NCBI GenBank assembly: GCA_963844315.1
Contig: CAWJOC010000015.1
Location: forward strand, 1 to 64,000
Direction: 5' to 3'
DNA: 64,000 bases
From: CAWAVN01 sp963844315
GTDB lineage: Bacteria; Planctomycetota; Planctomycetia; Planctomycetales; Planctomycetaceae
In this document: in pieces, positions 29,308-40,980 of the stretch
Numbering within the stretch: position 1 is the first letter of the stretch
Layout: every line of letters starts with the position of its first letter
Notes under the pieces: generated by a model
Told to the model about the DNA's origin: nothing
What the model saw: the letters and a program-made list of their open reading frames with translations, nothing else
Database searches by the model: none
Program-made: the position numbers and the translations under genes

Positions 29308-29518
29308 GAGGGTTCGTTTGCGTGCCTTTGCTCTGACTCGGGAAAGCCTCACACCCCGCTCCAGACGGGTGATTGTCCTGTCCGCGACGAGAGAGGAATC
29401 ATGTGACCGAGGTCCGCCGCCTTGAACAGCCAATCAAAACGCTGTTTTTGGACAGAGCCTAACTCCGAATGAGTGTTATTCCTCGTTGCCTGTTGGCCCT
29501 CGGAAAACAGAGATCGGG

Positions 29519-30984
29519 TTATTCTCGCGACAGGCCCAAATCATCCAGGTAGAACTGGGCGGGGGAATTGTCTTTTACGGAAATCTCGATGGAACGAAGC
29601 TCCTCGAAGGGGGGCTTCGTCTCGTTCGGAAGTGACTGTGGTCACAAAATCCAACGTGTGTTCGATTTCCCATGTTTTCCCATTCGTCCCTGTAAGTACG
29701 ATCTTGACCGCCGGGGCGATGGCCTCCGGCCGATCTCGTTTCCCCGTCCAAAACGCCCGACAGGCAAAGGTCACGTCTTTCTGTTTGAGACGAACCGTCG
29801 TGCCTTCCGGAACGGTGTAGGTGGCTTTTCCGCCCTGATGCAGATCGACAACCAAAGCGTTCTCCCCCTTGGAAGAAGAAAACCACTCCGCACGACCATA
29901 TTGCCGGGCAATGAGATTGCCTGAGAACTCGGTCCCCAGACGGACAAACCCGTCTTGAACTGTCCAGGGCTTCAAATCCTCCACGGTTTCAAAACTGCAA
30001 TTTGGCAGCGTGGCATACTTCTTCTGCCAATCCTCGACCTGCTCGTGGAGAGTCTGCAACCGGCCGGGGAATTTGCCCAACACCTTTTCCTTATCAATTT
30101 GCTTGTCCCCGTGGAGCCAATTCAGATAATCCACGACCGATCCCAGGTAGTATTCCATCGGCGTGTAGAGGTCATTGTCCATGTTGGGAAATCCTTGGGC
30201 ATCGAGCACGAGCACGTTGAGCGAACCCTTGGCCACCGCATCTGAGAGCGCCGCCTTTTCTTCCTCTGCCAATCGTTTGGCCTCGGCTTCTTTCTCAAAG
30301 GTCTTACCGGAAAACCCAACCTCGCCCTGCGGCATCATAAGTTCAAAGCCCATCTTCTGCTCACTGTCATAGCCATCGGCGGAGAACTCGTAGCCTGCCC
30401 CTTTGAGGGCGACGTCGTTTTTCAGTTCGATGCCATAGGCTTCAAACAACCGGAACGTGGCTTCGCGGGCGGTGGCATGATCGAAGATGCCCACACAGGA
30501 GTTCCCAAAGCTGATGGGGATCATCGGGTACTTGACGGGCGGATTGGATTTGAGCTCCTTCCGGAGTTGCAGGCTGCTGTGTTTGTACCAATAGCCTTCT
30601 TTCGACTTGCCAAGCACTTCCGCGACAATGGCATCGACTTTCTTTTTCAGATTCGGATCAGAACTGGTCGTCGGTCCGTTGCGCTTCACCGCCGGATCGG
30701 GAGTGGAGACATCCAAAGCCGGTTCCGATTCCAAAGCCGGTTCCGATTCCAAAGCCGCCGATTCCAGAGCCGGTTCCGATCCCAAACCTGGGTATCGGCC
30801 TCTGCCTCGGAACTGTTCTGGCAACCCATCACGGTCATTCCCGCGATCAGGGCCCCAGTGGCCAGGGTCTTTTGGGAAAACCGCTTGAGCAGTCCCGGAC
30901 GAAGCAGATCCTGGATTTCTTCGCGCTGAGTTCTCGCGGATAGGCCGGTTTGTAATCAGACGCGACGGGTTTCAAGGGGCTCAT
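29519..30984 (-). CDS. lipoprotein with hexapeptide repeats, partner of the radical SAM enzyme
   Basis: ATG 30984 lies inside the end of the radical SAM gene and reads SPLKPVASDYKPAYPREL. A shift joins REEIQDLLRPGLLKRFSQKT and the signal LATGALIAGMTVMGCQNSSE (lipobox VMGC). A second shift leads into E-S-E-P-A-L repeats, then DAIVAEVLGKSKEGYWYKHS, ATFRLFEAYGIELKNDVALK, LNVLVLDAQGFPNMDNDLYT and YYLGSVVDYLNWLHGDKQID. The C-terminus, after another shift, is FEELRSIEISVKDNSPAQFY, LDDLGLSRE, a beta-sandwich-like domain. The surface role is unknown. The overlap with the SPASM enzyme suggests that it is modified by it or delivers its product. Confidence 0.62.
30714..30781 (-). repeat. tandem 18-bp repeat encoding E-S-E-P-A-L
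   Basis: Two identical 18-bp units (30714-30731 and 30732-30749) are followed by a 15-bp shortened unit and one diverged unit. On the minus strand they encode a Glu-Ser-Glu-Pro-Ala-Leu linker in the lipoprotein after its signal region. Copy-number change here would lengthen the linker in steps of six residues. Confidence 0.8.
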
Positions 30985-32145
30985 TCTCCACCTCCAGGGA
31001 TTCCAAGAGAGCTTCGATGCCGCTGAGCATGTGATAGCTTTGACTGTAATGCTTGAGTAGAAAGCCGGGAACTTGTTCTCGAAAAATACGGGCCGCCATG
31101 TCGTCCACCGTGAGAATCGTGGCCTGCTCCGTCTGGCAGAGTGACTCCGGCGGCATCTTGACGCTGCCCGTCGTCCGCAAATTGACGCAGGCGAAGGTGT
31201 TGTTGCAGCGGTCCCTCACCCCACATGCCTGGCATTCCGCCGGTTGCCCACTGCGGTCTTGGGACGCGGCTTTTAATGCCTCACGATTGAGCCAAGTCCG
31301 GGCATGGCCGATGGGATTCATCCGGCGATAGAAATACTCCACGCATCCGTAAAACGTGCCATCCGGCCCCACGGTGATGGAATTGATGCCGGGACTGCAC
31401 GTTTTCCAGTTCGAGGCCCTGGTCCATTGGGCGATCCGCGAATCGAAAGGCTCCAGATGAAAATTCTCCCGGCCTTTCAGAATCTGTTTGTAGAACTTTC
31501 CGACTTCTTGATATTGCTTTTGCAGCGTACGGATGGAAGCGGCATCCCAATCGGCGGTGTAATCCAAGGCGTAATCAGGATCCTCGCGCCTTGATCCCAG
31601 AGCCACCGGGGAGACTTTGCCAGCCAGCGGACATTCGCCGGCGTGATCACCGAATACACGGCAAAGGGAACCCTCGACGAGACCAACAAATGAAGGGCCC
31701 GCTCGACATTCTCGAAACTGCTCTCACCGGTTTCCGTGATGCGTCCCGCATCCTGGGCTTCGCGAATGCCATCGAAGCTCAACGAGAGAAACAGACGAAA
31801 CTGCTTCGCTTTTTGAATGATGGATTCATCTAGCAACAGCCCATTGGTTGGCGCTTTGGCCGTGATGAAAACACCCGTCTTCCGTTCCAGACGTCTTACT
31901 TCCGCAAGCACTTCAAATATCATGTCCGCCGCCAAAAGCGGTTCACCGCCGAAGAATGTGATCGCGAGCGATTCCACGCCGTGCACGATGGCCTTCCGGA
32001 TCGTTTCCATGGCAACGTCCGCCGGCATGAAATTCGAGGGGAAGTGTTTCTGGTAGCAATACCGACAGCGGAGTTGCACGCTTCGGTCGTGATGAAGGTC
32101 AGTTCCACAAGAGAGCCCTAGGATGAGCGATCGGCGAATGGCCAT
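30956..32145 (-). CDS. radical SAM/SPASM enzyme (sulfatase-maturase-like), frameshifted
   Basis: After two shifts near 32,100 and 32,070 the N-terminus reads ELTFITTEACNLRCRYCYQK, the CxxxCxxC cluster site. ESLAITFFGGEPLLAADM is the GGEP SAM motif. APTNGLLLDESIIQKAKQFR and LFLSLSFDGIREAQDAGRIT follow. The C-terminal SPASM region has TCSPGINSITVGPDGTFYGC, NPIGHARTW and ECQACGVRDRCNNTFACVN. A third shift lies near 31,600. It fits anaerobic sulfatase maturases and peptide-modifying SPASM enzymes. Two Cys-type sulfatases lie 5-9 kb away, but the gene overlaps the lipoprotein gene, so a peptide or lipoprotein substrate is equally possible. Confidence 0.8.
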
Positions 32146-32349
32146 AGGGAGCGTTTCCGCTTTTCTGAAATTCCATCAATCTTCCTGCTTTGTCATAGAT
32201 GAGATGCAAATACTCCGGGAAAAGTTCCTCGGTCTCGCCCCTGAACGGCGAGGAACAACGAGGGGCGATGACATGGCCATCACGTCTCCGATGTCGAAGC
32301 CGGGAGCGATTAAAGGCTCCCCCACCATCCCAGTGCCTGCCAGCCTGGT

Positions 32350-33726
32350 CTACTTAAACCAGGGGCGCATTGCGCGACCGGATGAGATTGGGATCAAGGC
32401 TCCTCGAGGCTCACGAATGGTCGCCTGCGGGTCGACACCAAGCGCATCAAAAATGGTGGCCGTCAGGTCGGCGGGCGTCACCGGATCGAGCGTCACTTCC
32501 GCTGCGAGGCGGTCGGTCTGACCGAAAATTGCCCCGCCGGAAATCCCCGCGCAGCCAGCAGAATAGTGAAGGCGTTCGGCCAGTGATCGCGACTGGCCCA
32601 AGGTTTGGAAATCCGCGGGGTGCGGCCGAACTCTCCCATCCAAATCACGAGCGTCTCATCTAACTGCCCCCTGACGGCCAAATCCTCGATCAGCGCGGAC
32701 AGGGCCTGGTCGGCGCGCGGCAAGAGACTGTCTGCGCACGAGGGGAAAGTGATTGCGATGCGTATCCCAAGGATTGTTGGCCAATTGGGGGCCTCGCCCA
32801 TCGGCCCAGTCCTGCGGCTCGCTGCCCCAATAGACGGTCACAAACCGGGCGCCGGCTTCCACCAGTCGCCGGGCCAACAGCACGGATTGCCCATGCCGAT
32901 TGCGGCCATACGCCTCGTGCACCGCCAGAGCTTCTCGCTCGATGTCGAATGCCGTCTGAATGCCCGGGCGGGAAAGAATCTCCTGGGCCTGTTGCTGATA
33001 CATGTCAAATCGTGCGACGCCGCGGCTCTGATCCAGCCAACCCAGTTCACTGTTGTAGGTCTCTAACAGCGCGGACCGTCGTTTGAACCGTTCCCGGCTG
33101 ACGTCTTGGCGTAAAGCAAAATCCGGTTTGACGACCTCCGCTTTTGGCGAAACCTCCACGCGGAAGGGATCGTACACGGCCCCCAGAAAACCAGCGTTTT
33201 GACCTGGCAGCACCCTCGCTCCCATGGTCATCGTCTGCGGCAGCTCGATGACCTTGGGCATGACGGCCGGCGTCTGATCCACGTAACCAAAGGCGGCGGC
33301 CATGTGAGGACAATCACTGTCCTCCACTTCCAACCCGCCTGCGGAACTGACATGGGGGCGACCCGTGAGCATCTGGTACACCGCCGGATCATGGACGCTC
33401 GCCTGATGCGTCATCGAACGCACCTCGAGCAGATGGTGCATTTGGCGAGCGATTCGGGGCAAGTGCTCGCAAATCGGAATTCCGGGCACGCTGCTGGCGA
33501 TCGGCTGAAACGGTCCGCGGATCTCCGCCGGTGCGTTTGGCTTGAGATCGAACAGATCAATATGGCTCGCACCTCCGTCCATGAAGAGCAGGATGCACGA
33601 CTTGGCTCTGGGCGTTCTCCTCGGCCCCGTTTCGGCCCGCAGTAGCAATGGGAGCGACAGCCCGGTCGCCCCTAGCACTCCGATTTGCAGGCAATATCGC
33701 CGCGACGGCATTCCTCCGAGCGACAT
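32350..33726 (-). CDS. DUF1501 exported protein, frameshifted
   Basis: ATG 33726 opens SLGGMPSRRYCLQIGVLGAT, a signal with a paired Arg, followed by SCILLFMDGGASHIDLFDLK, the alkaline-phosphatase-superfamily-like metal site of DUF1501. IPICEHLPRIARQMHHL, SVHDPAVYQMLTGRPHVSSA and VYWGSEPQDW are family phrases. Shifts near 32,790 and 32,540 lead into LVIWMGEFGRTPRISK and the end PADLTATIFDALGVDPQATI, ISSGRAMRPWFK. DUF1501 proteins are abundant in planctomycetes and may be hydrolases acting on sulfated or phosphorylated sugars; their activity is unproven. Confidence 0.85.
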
Positions 33727-33882
33727 GGGACGGACCTCCCCGAAGATGGTGAATCTGCCCAACCATCGGGCACAACCTGCTTCACATTAGCCATCGGCCC
33801 AGGGTCATCGTAATCGGCCGGTGAACTCTGTCGCTTCATCGTCGAGAATAATCCTGGACCGTTCCCTGGCGCAGGGAATTAC

Positions 33883-35604
33883 TCACCGCGCATTCGTCCC
33901 CTCCGATTCTGGGGGCCATTTTAATACCTGACCTGCGGCAAGCAATCGTTTTCGCAGCTCATCATAGTTCACCTGCTGCACTGCGGCGCCCTGGTCGATG
34001 GCCAGGCACGCCGCGGTTGCCGCAGACTGGCTGGTGACCATGAACACCGGCTCCATGCGGATGCTTGCAAAGGCGGAATGGCTGGCGGACAAGGCAAACG
34101 TGACATAAAGGTTCTTGCACTCGCTCTGTTTGGGCACGATCGCCGCATAGCCAATTTGGTAGGGCCCAAAACCACCGCGCCCGGCGGCAATTTTGCCTTC
34201 GCGAGTCACCACGCCGTCTTTGACGATCCGGCGAATCTCATGGACGTCAGTGCCATAGGAGCCAAGCCCAATCGAATTCGGTGCCGTCTTTCGGCCAAAC
34301 GTGTGATGCTCTGTCATCACCAGATCACTGACCAAACGGCGGCCTTCGCGAACGTAGATTTGATGGGGCCAGCCGCCATTGTCGGTAAACTCGTCTTTCG
34401 GCAGGCCAAATCGCTGCATGTCGCGGCGAACTTTCTCCGGCACCCGCGGATCAGTGGCCAAAAAGTGCAAAAGGCTGCGGTGGTAGTCTTCGATCTCTTT
34501 GGCGATCTCTTTACGCCGTTCATAGCGGGCTTCGGGCCATTCCCGGCTCGCTCCTGGGAGATTGGCGCCAAACGTCGCCGTGTTGAAATCCCACTTGTTG
34601 TTCGGAAGAGGATCGTGCTTGCTGAACCAGCGCAAATCCATGTCGTCGCCATTGGCCAGACAGGCTTCAATAAACCGAGCGACCAGTTCATAGCGCTTGG
34701 GGTCGTAGTCCGGCGGCGGAGCAATGGGAATTCGGTTGGCCTCATCGTTCGTCAGGCACAGCCGGAAGCAGTAAGCCTGCACGCCAGCGGCGGGTTCACC
34801 GGGTTTGCCGGGATTGCCCTTGTTGATCAACGGCAATAAGCCACTCGCGGGATCGCCCTTGACGAGGTACGGATCGAGGGGAAAATCGCGGTCCCAGACG
34901 CCTTGTCCGCCGGGGACGCGGCCGTTCGACCCCGGCGGCTTGTGACCGGTTCGGGGCTTGTATTTCGGGCTGTAATAAATTCCGTTGTAGGTTTCGCCGT
35001 ATTGGGCGTTGCCCTCCCGCATGACTGTGAAAGTCACTCCGGCGGCCGCCATGAGATCGCCTTCGTACGTCGCGTCGATGAACATCTTAGCGCGGACAAT
35101 TCGCCCATCATCCATCAAAAGTTCGGTGATGCAGCCGCCGTCCTTCTTTACCGACTTCAACCGCGCATCCCGCAACACGGTGACTCCCGCTTCGGATGCC
35201 ATTTCATCGAACTCGCGTTCGGCGACGTGAGGTTCAATCGAGTAGGCTCCCCCGGTGGCCGGTCCCCCTGGTCCTCCGAACGGCTGGTTCCATTCGAGTT
35301 TTTTTCCATAAGTTGCCACCAGGCGGGTGAAGTATTCGCGGGCGATGCCACCCACGCTTCGCGGGTCGCCAATATCCACGGCACTCAGTCCGCCGGACGT
35401 CATTCCGCCCAAATGTCGGCCGGGTTCGACGAGGACAACGCGTTTGTCCCTTCTTGCAGCCTGGACAGCCGCCACAACGCCTCCCGAAGTGCCGCCGTAA
35501 ATGCAAACATCAACATCATACCGCGACGACTCTGCGACGGTCAGAACTGGCGGGACGAGGAACAACGGGACAAAGTACAGGATGCACTTGGCGAATCCGT
35601 TCAT
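33883..35604 (-). CDS. exported FAD-dependent oxidoreductase
   Basis: This is an intact 573-residue frame, one of the few long genes without a shift. The signal peptide is GFAKCILYFVPLFLVPPVLT. The dinucleotide site is VDVCIYGGTSGGVVAAVQAA, and RVVLVEPGRHLGGMTSGGLS follows. FIDATYEGDLMAAAGVTFTV and NLYVTFALSASHSAFASIRM are typical of the FAD_oxidored family (PF12831). These enzymes often oxidise sugar-derived substrates in planctomycete and Bacteroidetes catabolic clusters. The next gene upstream on the same strand is DUF2961, 125 bases away. Confidence 0.87.
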   Translation of the reverse strand: MNGFAKCILYFVPLFLVPPVLTVAESSRYDVDVCIYGGTSGGVVAAVQAARRDKRVVLVEPGRHLGGMTSGGLSAVDIGDPRSVGGIAREYFTRLVATYGKKLEWNQPFGGPGGPATGGAYSIEPHVAEREFDEMASEAGVTVLRDARLKSVKKDGGCITELLMDDGRIVRAKMFIDATYEGDLMAAAGVTFTVMREGNAQYGETYNGIYYSPKYKPRTGHKPPGSNGRVPGGQGVWDRDFPLDPYLVKGDPASGLLPLINKGNPGKPGEPAAGVQAYCFRLCLTNDEANRIPIAPPPDYDPKRYELVARFIEACLANGDDMDLRWFSKHDPLPNNKWDFNTATFGANLPGASREWPEARYERRKEIAKEIEDYHRSLLHFLATDPRVPEKVRRDMQRFGLPKDEFTDNGGWPHQIYVREGRRLVSDLVMTEHHTFGRKTAPNSIGLGSYGTDVHEIRRIVKDGVVTREGKIAAGRGGFGPYQIGYAAIVPKQSECKNLYVTFALSASHSAFASIRMEPVFMVTSQSAATAACLAIDQGAAVQQVNYDELRKRLLAAGQVLKWPPESEGTNAR

Positions 35605-35729
35605 GGCGATTGCCTCACTGGGGCTTCGGTTGGGCCGAACTGCCGGTTGGATGTCCTGGATCAGGTTCGATCATTCTTTCGTTGCGGTCATTCCTGTTGC
35701 TTTCGTAGTTTTTGCGGACGAGTCGCCCA

Positions 35730-37335
35730 TCACTCCTCTGCTCGAGGGAGAAGTATGCGGCCCTCCGGCGTTTCGGCTTGAAACGCGAACGCCCATCCGC
35801 CGTGGTTGTAGTTTCGCGTGTTGCTGAGCGTGACGTCGACAAGATTGGGGCCTTTCTTCAAGGCCACGTCCAACTCCCGTTTGCCGAAGTTGTCTTGATG
35901 ACCCAGATCAATCGGCTTTTCCTGGTTGATGCGCAGGATCATTCGATCATCCCAGGCCAGGCGGAACCGGGCGGTCATGTCTGTCTCGGTCACGATGATA
36001 CAACGGGCGGATGCCGCTCCTTCGTGGAACACACCCGCTCCGCGCTTGTCGGGGCGGTGGACGTGCCCGAAGTCCAAAAAGCCGTGCATGGCCGGTCGCT
36101 TCGTCCAACCTTTGGGGGAAAGAGATTCGCCTGGTCCCAAGGGAGCGAGTGCCCTTTCCAAGGCCTGCTGATCTCCGGCTTCCGAAACCCACCACTGCCC
36201 GCTTTCGGGAAGTGGCAGGTCGTGCTTTCCCCGGGGCATTGTCAGATCCGACTGTCGCTCCACGGGAACCAGGTGCGCAAAATCAGGCAGAACAAAAAAG
36301 GGCCGGACAGGCTTTTCCTGATACCAATAGGTCGTTGCGCAAATGTCGTTGCTCATGCAGCCGAACCGCATGTGGAGAGACTTTCGGAAATGGACCGCAT
36401 CGTTCAGAAACCAACGATAACCGACAAGCTGCTGCGCGGGCCGGGCCTCGCCCACATCCACATGCACATAATACGGCATCTCGGCGTTGAGGTGCGTTCC
36501 GGGGACATGGGTCGCCCCGCCGTAGGACGTGCCGAAGGTGTCTTCGCCGCCGATGCCCCGAAGGTATGCGGGATGCTCGCCATCGCCATCAATGTAGATA
36601 TTGTCGCCTCCGCCGTGGCTCCAGCGGTCGGTGTTGTCGATCAGCCGGACGCCATACACAAAGCCCACAAGTTGCCCCGGCCCATCGGCGTCCAGCATCA
36701 AGAAATCCTCGCCGTAACGCTCGGTCGGAAATTCCCGCCGCCAGCGGGCGCAGAATCGGCGTTTCTCCTTGAGTTCCTGGCCGGGATAGCTGATGCCAAT
36801 CGACCTGGCAATAGATGGTCTGGGGACGGTCGCCCGCTTCAAACTCCACGCGGGCCGATTTCGCAAAGGGCATCGGGAAGTAGCAGTTGTAACCGCTCTT
36901 GGCCTGGACGGACAAAAGGGCCGTGTTGATCGGATACCACGCCTTCCCGTGCATCACGCCGAAGAAATCCCCGAGCGGAGCTTCCACATACGGGACTTTT
37001 TCCCCATCGAAATAAATGCGGATAATCACGTTGCGGTTGTCGTTGTCGTTTCGAGACATCGTGGCCCAGATGTGCCGAATGCAGCCGGGTCCTTCGAGGT
37101 TGGCGTAAGTCTTTTTCGTCCCGGCTTCGATCTGCGTAACCAGCGTGGCTCTTTGCGAGACGGGGGCTTTCGGCAGGTCGAGTTCAATGTTCGGATATTG
37201 TGCATGTACGGATTCCGTCATTCCCGGCAGAACCCGGCTGGCAATCAATAGCCAAATGAGCCGCAGGAAAACTCCTTGACCAAACTGCGAACCGAGTGCA
37301 TCGCGAGAAATGAAGCGCATCGGGAAACTGCCCAT
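35730..37335 (-). CDS. DUF2961 exported protein, frameshifted once
   Basis: The start near ATG 37335 (GSFPMRFISRDALG) gives a signal, FLRLIWLLIASRVLPG. The domain has YANLEGPGCIRHIWATMSRN, IRIYFDGEKVPYVEAPLGDF, FFGVMHGKAWYPINTALLSV and CYFPMPFAKSARVEFEAGD, all DUF2961 hallmarks. A shift near 36,790 leads into WRREFPTERYGEDFLMLDAD and GGGDNIYIDGDGEHPAYLRG. The C-terminus is a glycan-binding-like sandwich ending FAFQAETPEGRILLPRAEE. DUF2961 includes glycoside hydrolases acting on fructose- or furanose-containing glycans. The gene starts 16 bases after the upstream sulfatase stop. Confidence 0.85.
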
Positions 37336-37351
37336 AGGTGACTCGATTGTT

Positions 37352-38808
37352 TTAAGGTGATTCGGCTTCTGTGCGGGGGTGTGCCGGATTGGCTTCGGGT
37401 TCCTGGGCTTTGACATCCTTCCGCCAAGCGTGAAGTTCCTCGACCAATGCCTTCGCCAATTCCGGTTCGGCCAAAGACAAATCTCTTTCCTCCCCCAGAT
37501 CCTTGGAGAGATCATAAAGCTCCGTGCGGCCATCCTCAAAATACTCCAAAAGTTTCCAGCGGCCTTTGCGAATGGCGCATCACCGGCGACGTGGTGGCGT
37601 AATAGTGAGGATAATGGAAGAGAGCGCCTCTCGCGGCAAAGTCGCTTTGGATTTTTCGAAACCGGCGTGATGTCCAGGCCATCGCCGGGCGAATTGGCTT
37701 TGGCGGAAAGACCAACGGCCCGTAGGACCGTCGGAAAGAGGTCGCAGGAAAACACAGGCTCACTGCATTCCCCGCCTTGGGACACGCCCAGGACCGCGCA
37801 CAATCAGCGGCACCCGAATGCCTCCCTCATAGCAGGACCCTTTGCCGCTGCGAAGCGGGGTGTTGTTGGCGACAGGAAGATCCTTGTGAAGTTTGCAGGT
37901 GTTGATAAACCCGCCATTGTCCAGGTGAAGATGACGAGGGTGTTCTCGGCGATCCCCAGTTGATTCAGTTTGGCAAGAACGCGGCCCACATTTTCATCCA
38001 GCGAATGCACCATCGCCGCGTAGTGGGGATTTTTTCGGATCGAGTGCTTGGTGATCTTTTGGCGATAGTGCTCCACCAGTTCCGGTTTGCCCTCGATCGG
38101 CGTATGCACGGCATGATACCAGAGATTCAAATAGAAGGGCCGCTTGGCTTTCGCCTCGCGCTCCATGATTTCGATCGCCTTGTCCGTCAGGGAATCCGTG
38201 AGGTATTCGCCTGCCTGGCCCGGTTCCAAATCCGGGACATAACGCCAATCTTTGAAATACGAATGGCCGCTGTACGGATACCAGAAGGTCTCGGGAGCTC
38301 CCCAAAGGGTGCCGCCGATGTTGTCGTGAAATCCATGCGGCTGGGGATACGCCTCGGCTCGGCCCAGATGCCACTTGCCCACATGGGCACAATAATACCC
38401 ACCGGACTTGAGGATTTCCGCAAGCGTCTCGTGTTCTAATGGCAAGGAATCGAGGCACACGGGTTCGAGCAATCGGCGATTTCCCCGGACCAGGGCGTTT
38501 TCACGCCAGATCGTCATGTGCAGCCGTGCCGGATGTTTGCCGGTGAGCAGGGCCGCTCGGGTCGGCGTGCAAACCGGGCTGGCGGCATAGGCATCGGTAA
38601 ACCGCACGCCTTGCCGGGCCAATTGGTCCAGGTGGGGCGTTTCATGCAGGTCGTTTCCATAACAGCCCAAATCCGCCCAGCCCAGGTCATCCGCAACAAT
38701 CAACACCACATTCGGCGGCGTTTCCCCAGACGCCAGGTTATGCCCCCAGGCAAACACCACGAGGCCGCAAACAAGAATTCTCCGAAGCATCGGCATCACG
38801 GCTTCCAT
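37352..38808 (-). CDS. sulfatase 1 (Cys-type), frameshifted
   Basis: ATG 38808 (EAVMPMLRRILVCGLVVFAW) gives an export signal. NVVLIVADDLGWADLGCYGN supplies the metal Asp pair. YAASPVCTPTRAALLTGKHP contains C-x-P-x-R, the formylglycine site. YCAHVGKWHLGRAEAY carries the family Lys/His. After a shift near 37,930 the DNGG metal site is read in another frame. The end after two more shifts is YFEDGRTELYDLSKDLGEER. It should cleave sulfate esters from polysaccharides after maturation of its Cys. The radical SAM enzyme at 30,956-32,145 is a candidate maturase. Confidence 0.85.
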
Positions 38809-38921
38809 CCCCTCTTCGTGAAAGTGCGTCTCGCTCGTCGGCATTTACCCGCCGACGCTCGGATTGGAAACATGCACCACAAGAACCAGTCCCGATTGAA
38901 CGGCGGTTCAAAATGCGAATC

Positions 38922-40980
38922 TCACTCGGTCACGACCAGCCGGCGAAGGCCGACTTCGCCATCAAAGGCAATGAAGTGCATCCGCACTTTGGGCTGGGCG
39001 AAGATCGCATCTTTGGCTTTGACGGTCGCCCCGGCAACGTCCACTTTGAGTTCATCGCCCTGGAACGTCACGCGCAGCGTCTGCCAGTCCTCAGGCTTGA
39101 ATTGGACGCGTTGGCTGGCCAGCGGAACGGCTTTGTTCGCCGGTTCGCCTTTCGGGGGATTCCGGGCGATGTCCAGGCGGCTTCGAGACAGGACAATCCG
39201 AAAACTTTGAGTGTTTCCTGCCGTGTGAATGCGGAGCGAATGGCGGTCCGCTTCGCCCAGACGAAGCTGGAACTCGATCACGCCGTCCCCGAGTTTCAAC
39301 GGGCCAGAAACACTCGACCCTTTCTTTGGGGCCTTGGTCCAAATCGCCCCCTCGCGAGCGGACCATTCGCCGCCCGTGGTGGTCCAGGGCGTCGCGGGAG
39401 TTCGTTAAGCGGCAGATCCAGAAGTTTCTCTCCCATGAGCGGTGGCAATTCCGCCGCGGTCGTTTTGGGCTTTTCCTGGATTGGCGGTAGTTCCCGGCTG
39501 TAGCCACCGTCGCGGTAGCGGTTCAGCAGCATTCAAGTGACAGGACGGTTTCCGGGTGTTTCGCGGAGAGGTCCTTGGTTTCCGCGAGGTCCGTTTTCAG
39601 GTCGAAGAGCCGCCGTTGAAATTGCTCGGCCCGGGCTTTTCCGGACTGCCGGTCGAACATCGTCGGCGGGGACCCCTTCAATCCATTTCCAAGCACCCTT
39701 TGCGGATCGCGAAGTTTCCATCGGAACTGTGCACGATCAGATCGGGACGCAACGGGCTCGCGAAGTTCTGGCCGAGCCAGGCTTTCGAGATGTCGTGACT
39801 GTCTTCCGCGGCGACGTGGGCCGGGGGAAGTTTTTCGCCGATAATGGCCGCGAGGCTCGCCAGAGTATCCACAAGGCTGATGGTCTCATCGCAAACGGTC
39901 CCGGCGGGGACATGGCCCGGCCAGCGCACAAGATACGGCACGCGAAACCCGCCTTCCCAGACATCGTGCTTGCCGCCCCGAAAGGGACCGACGGGTTTCA
40001 GACCCTTTTCGCGTGCGATGTTTTGCGGGGTCTCGCCGTTTTGCTTATTGACTCCACCGTTGTCGGAAGTGAAGATCACCAGCGTGTTCTCGGCCAAGCC
40101 TTTCTTGTCGAGAGTCTCCAGGATCCGTCCTACGCTCAGATCGAGGTCGTGAATGAAATCGCAGAACGGTCCCCCGGGGCTTTGGCCGGCGGTCTGTTTG
40201 GGCGTGATCGGGATTGTGCACCGCGACCGGCGTGTAGTACACGAAGAACGGCTTGTCGGCGGACTGCTGGCCGATCCAATCGACGACCTTGCTCGTGAGC
40301 GTGGACATCACCAAATCGTCGATTCGTTTCGGGGCATTGATTTCCAGTGTTTTCACCGGACGGCCTTGCCGTTGACCGACCGGAACATAGGGCGGGCTTG
40401 GGGAACGGGGGCTTTTTCGATCGAGTCCATCGACCCAGTGGTTCTCGACATAAACGCCGCTGACATCCCCATGATTGGCGGGCACGCCAAAGTGGTAGTC
40501 GAACCCAATTTCCAAAGGGCCGGGCTTGAGTTCCTTGGTGAAGTCGCATGGCTCTGTTGTTCCGTAACCCAGATGCCACTTTCCGATGGCCGCAGACGTG
40601 TAGCCTTGCAATTTGAGCAGGGAGGCGATCGTCATCCGGTCCGTCTCGATATGGAGTGGCGCGGTGGTCCCCAGCACTCCGCTCGCCAGCGACGTCCGCC
40701 AGCAATAGCGGCCTGTCAACAGCGCGTACCTTGTGGGAGAGCATACCGAGGAAGTCGTATTGGCGTTCGTGAAGCGCCGGCCTTCCTTGGCGAGCCGGTC
40801 GATGTTCGGCGTCTTGACCAAATCGGGGTGGGCTCCATAGCATCCGACACTGCCAAACCCCAAGTCATCCGCCAGAATGATGACAATGTTGGGCCGGGCT
40901 GATGCCGGTCCCTCCGCGGCATCAAGCGGAGTGAGTGAAGCGAGCCCTAGCAGCGCAAACAGCGTGAGAACGTGTTTCAT
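38922..40980 (-). CDS. sulfatase 2 (Cys-type) with C-terminal lectin-like extension, frameshifted
   Basis: ATG 40980 opens KHVLTLFALLGLASLTPLDA, a signal peptide. NIVIILADDLGFGSVGCYGA is the metal site. NTTSSVCSPTRYALLTGRYC holds C-x-P-x-R. VIFTSDNGGVNKQNGETPQN is read after a shift near 40,090. The core ends with LLNRYRDGGYSRELPP-like text (CLNRYRDGGYSRELPP). The frame then continues into about 150 extra residues: KTTAAELPPLMGEKLLDLPL, VIEFQLRLGEADRHSLRIHT and FIAFDGEVGLRRLVVTE, a beta-sandwich resembling DUF1080/concanavalin-like domains. The extension is unusual for the family and may bind the substrate glycan. Confidence 0.78.

Noticed and set aside
30714..30781. Short tandem repeats as a CRISPR array
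   Set aside because: Units are contiguous 18-bp coding repeats without spacers, and no cas gene is near.
30956..32145. Naming the radical SAM enzyme as a proven sulfatase maturase
   Set aside because: The SPASM family is shared by peptide-modifying enzymes, and the gene overlaps a lipoprotein gene rather than a sulfatase.
35712..36929. Plus-strand open frame of 405 residues
   Set aside because: It is antisense to the DUF2961 gene and shows no protein-like motifs.
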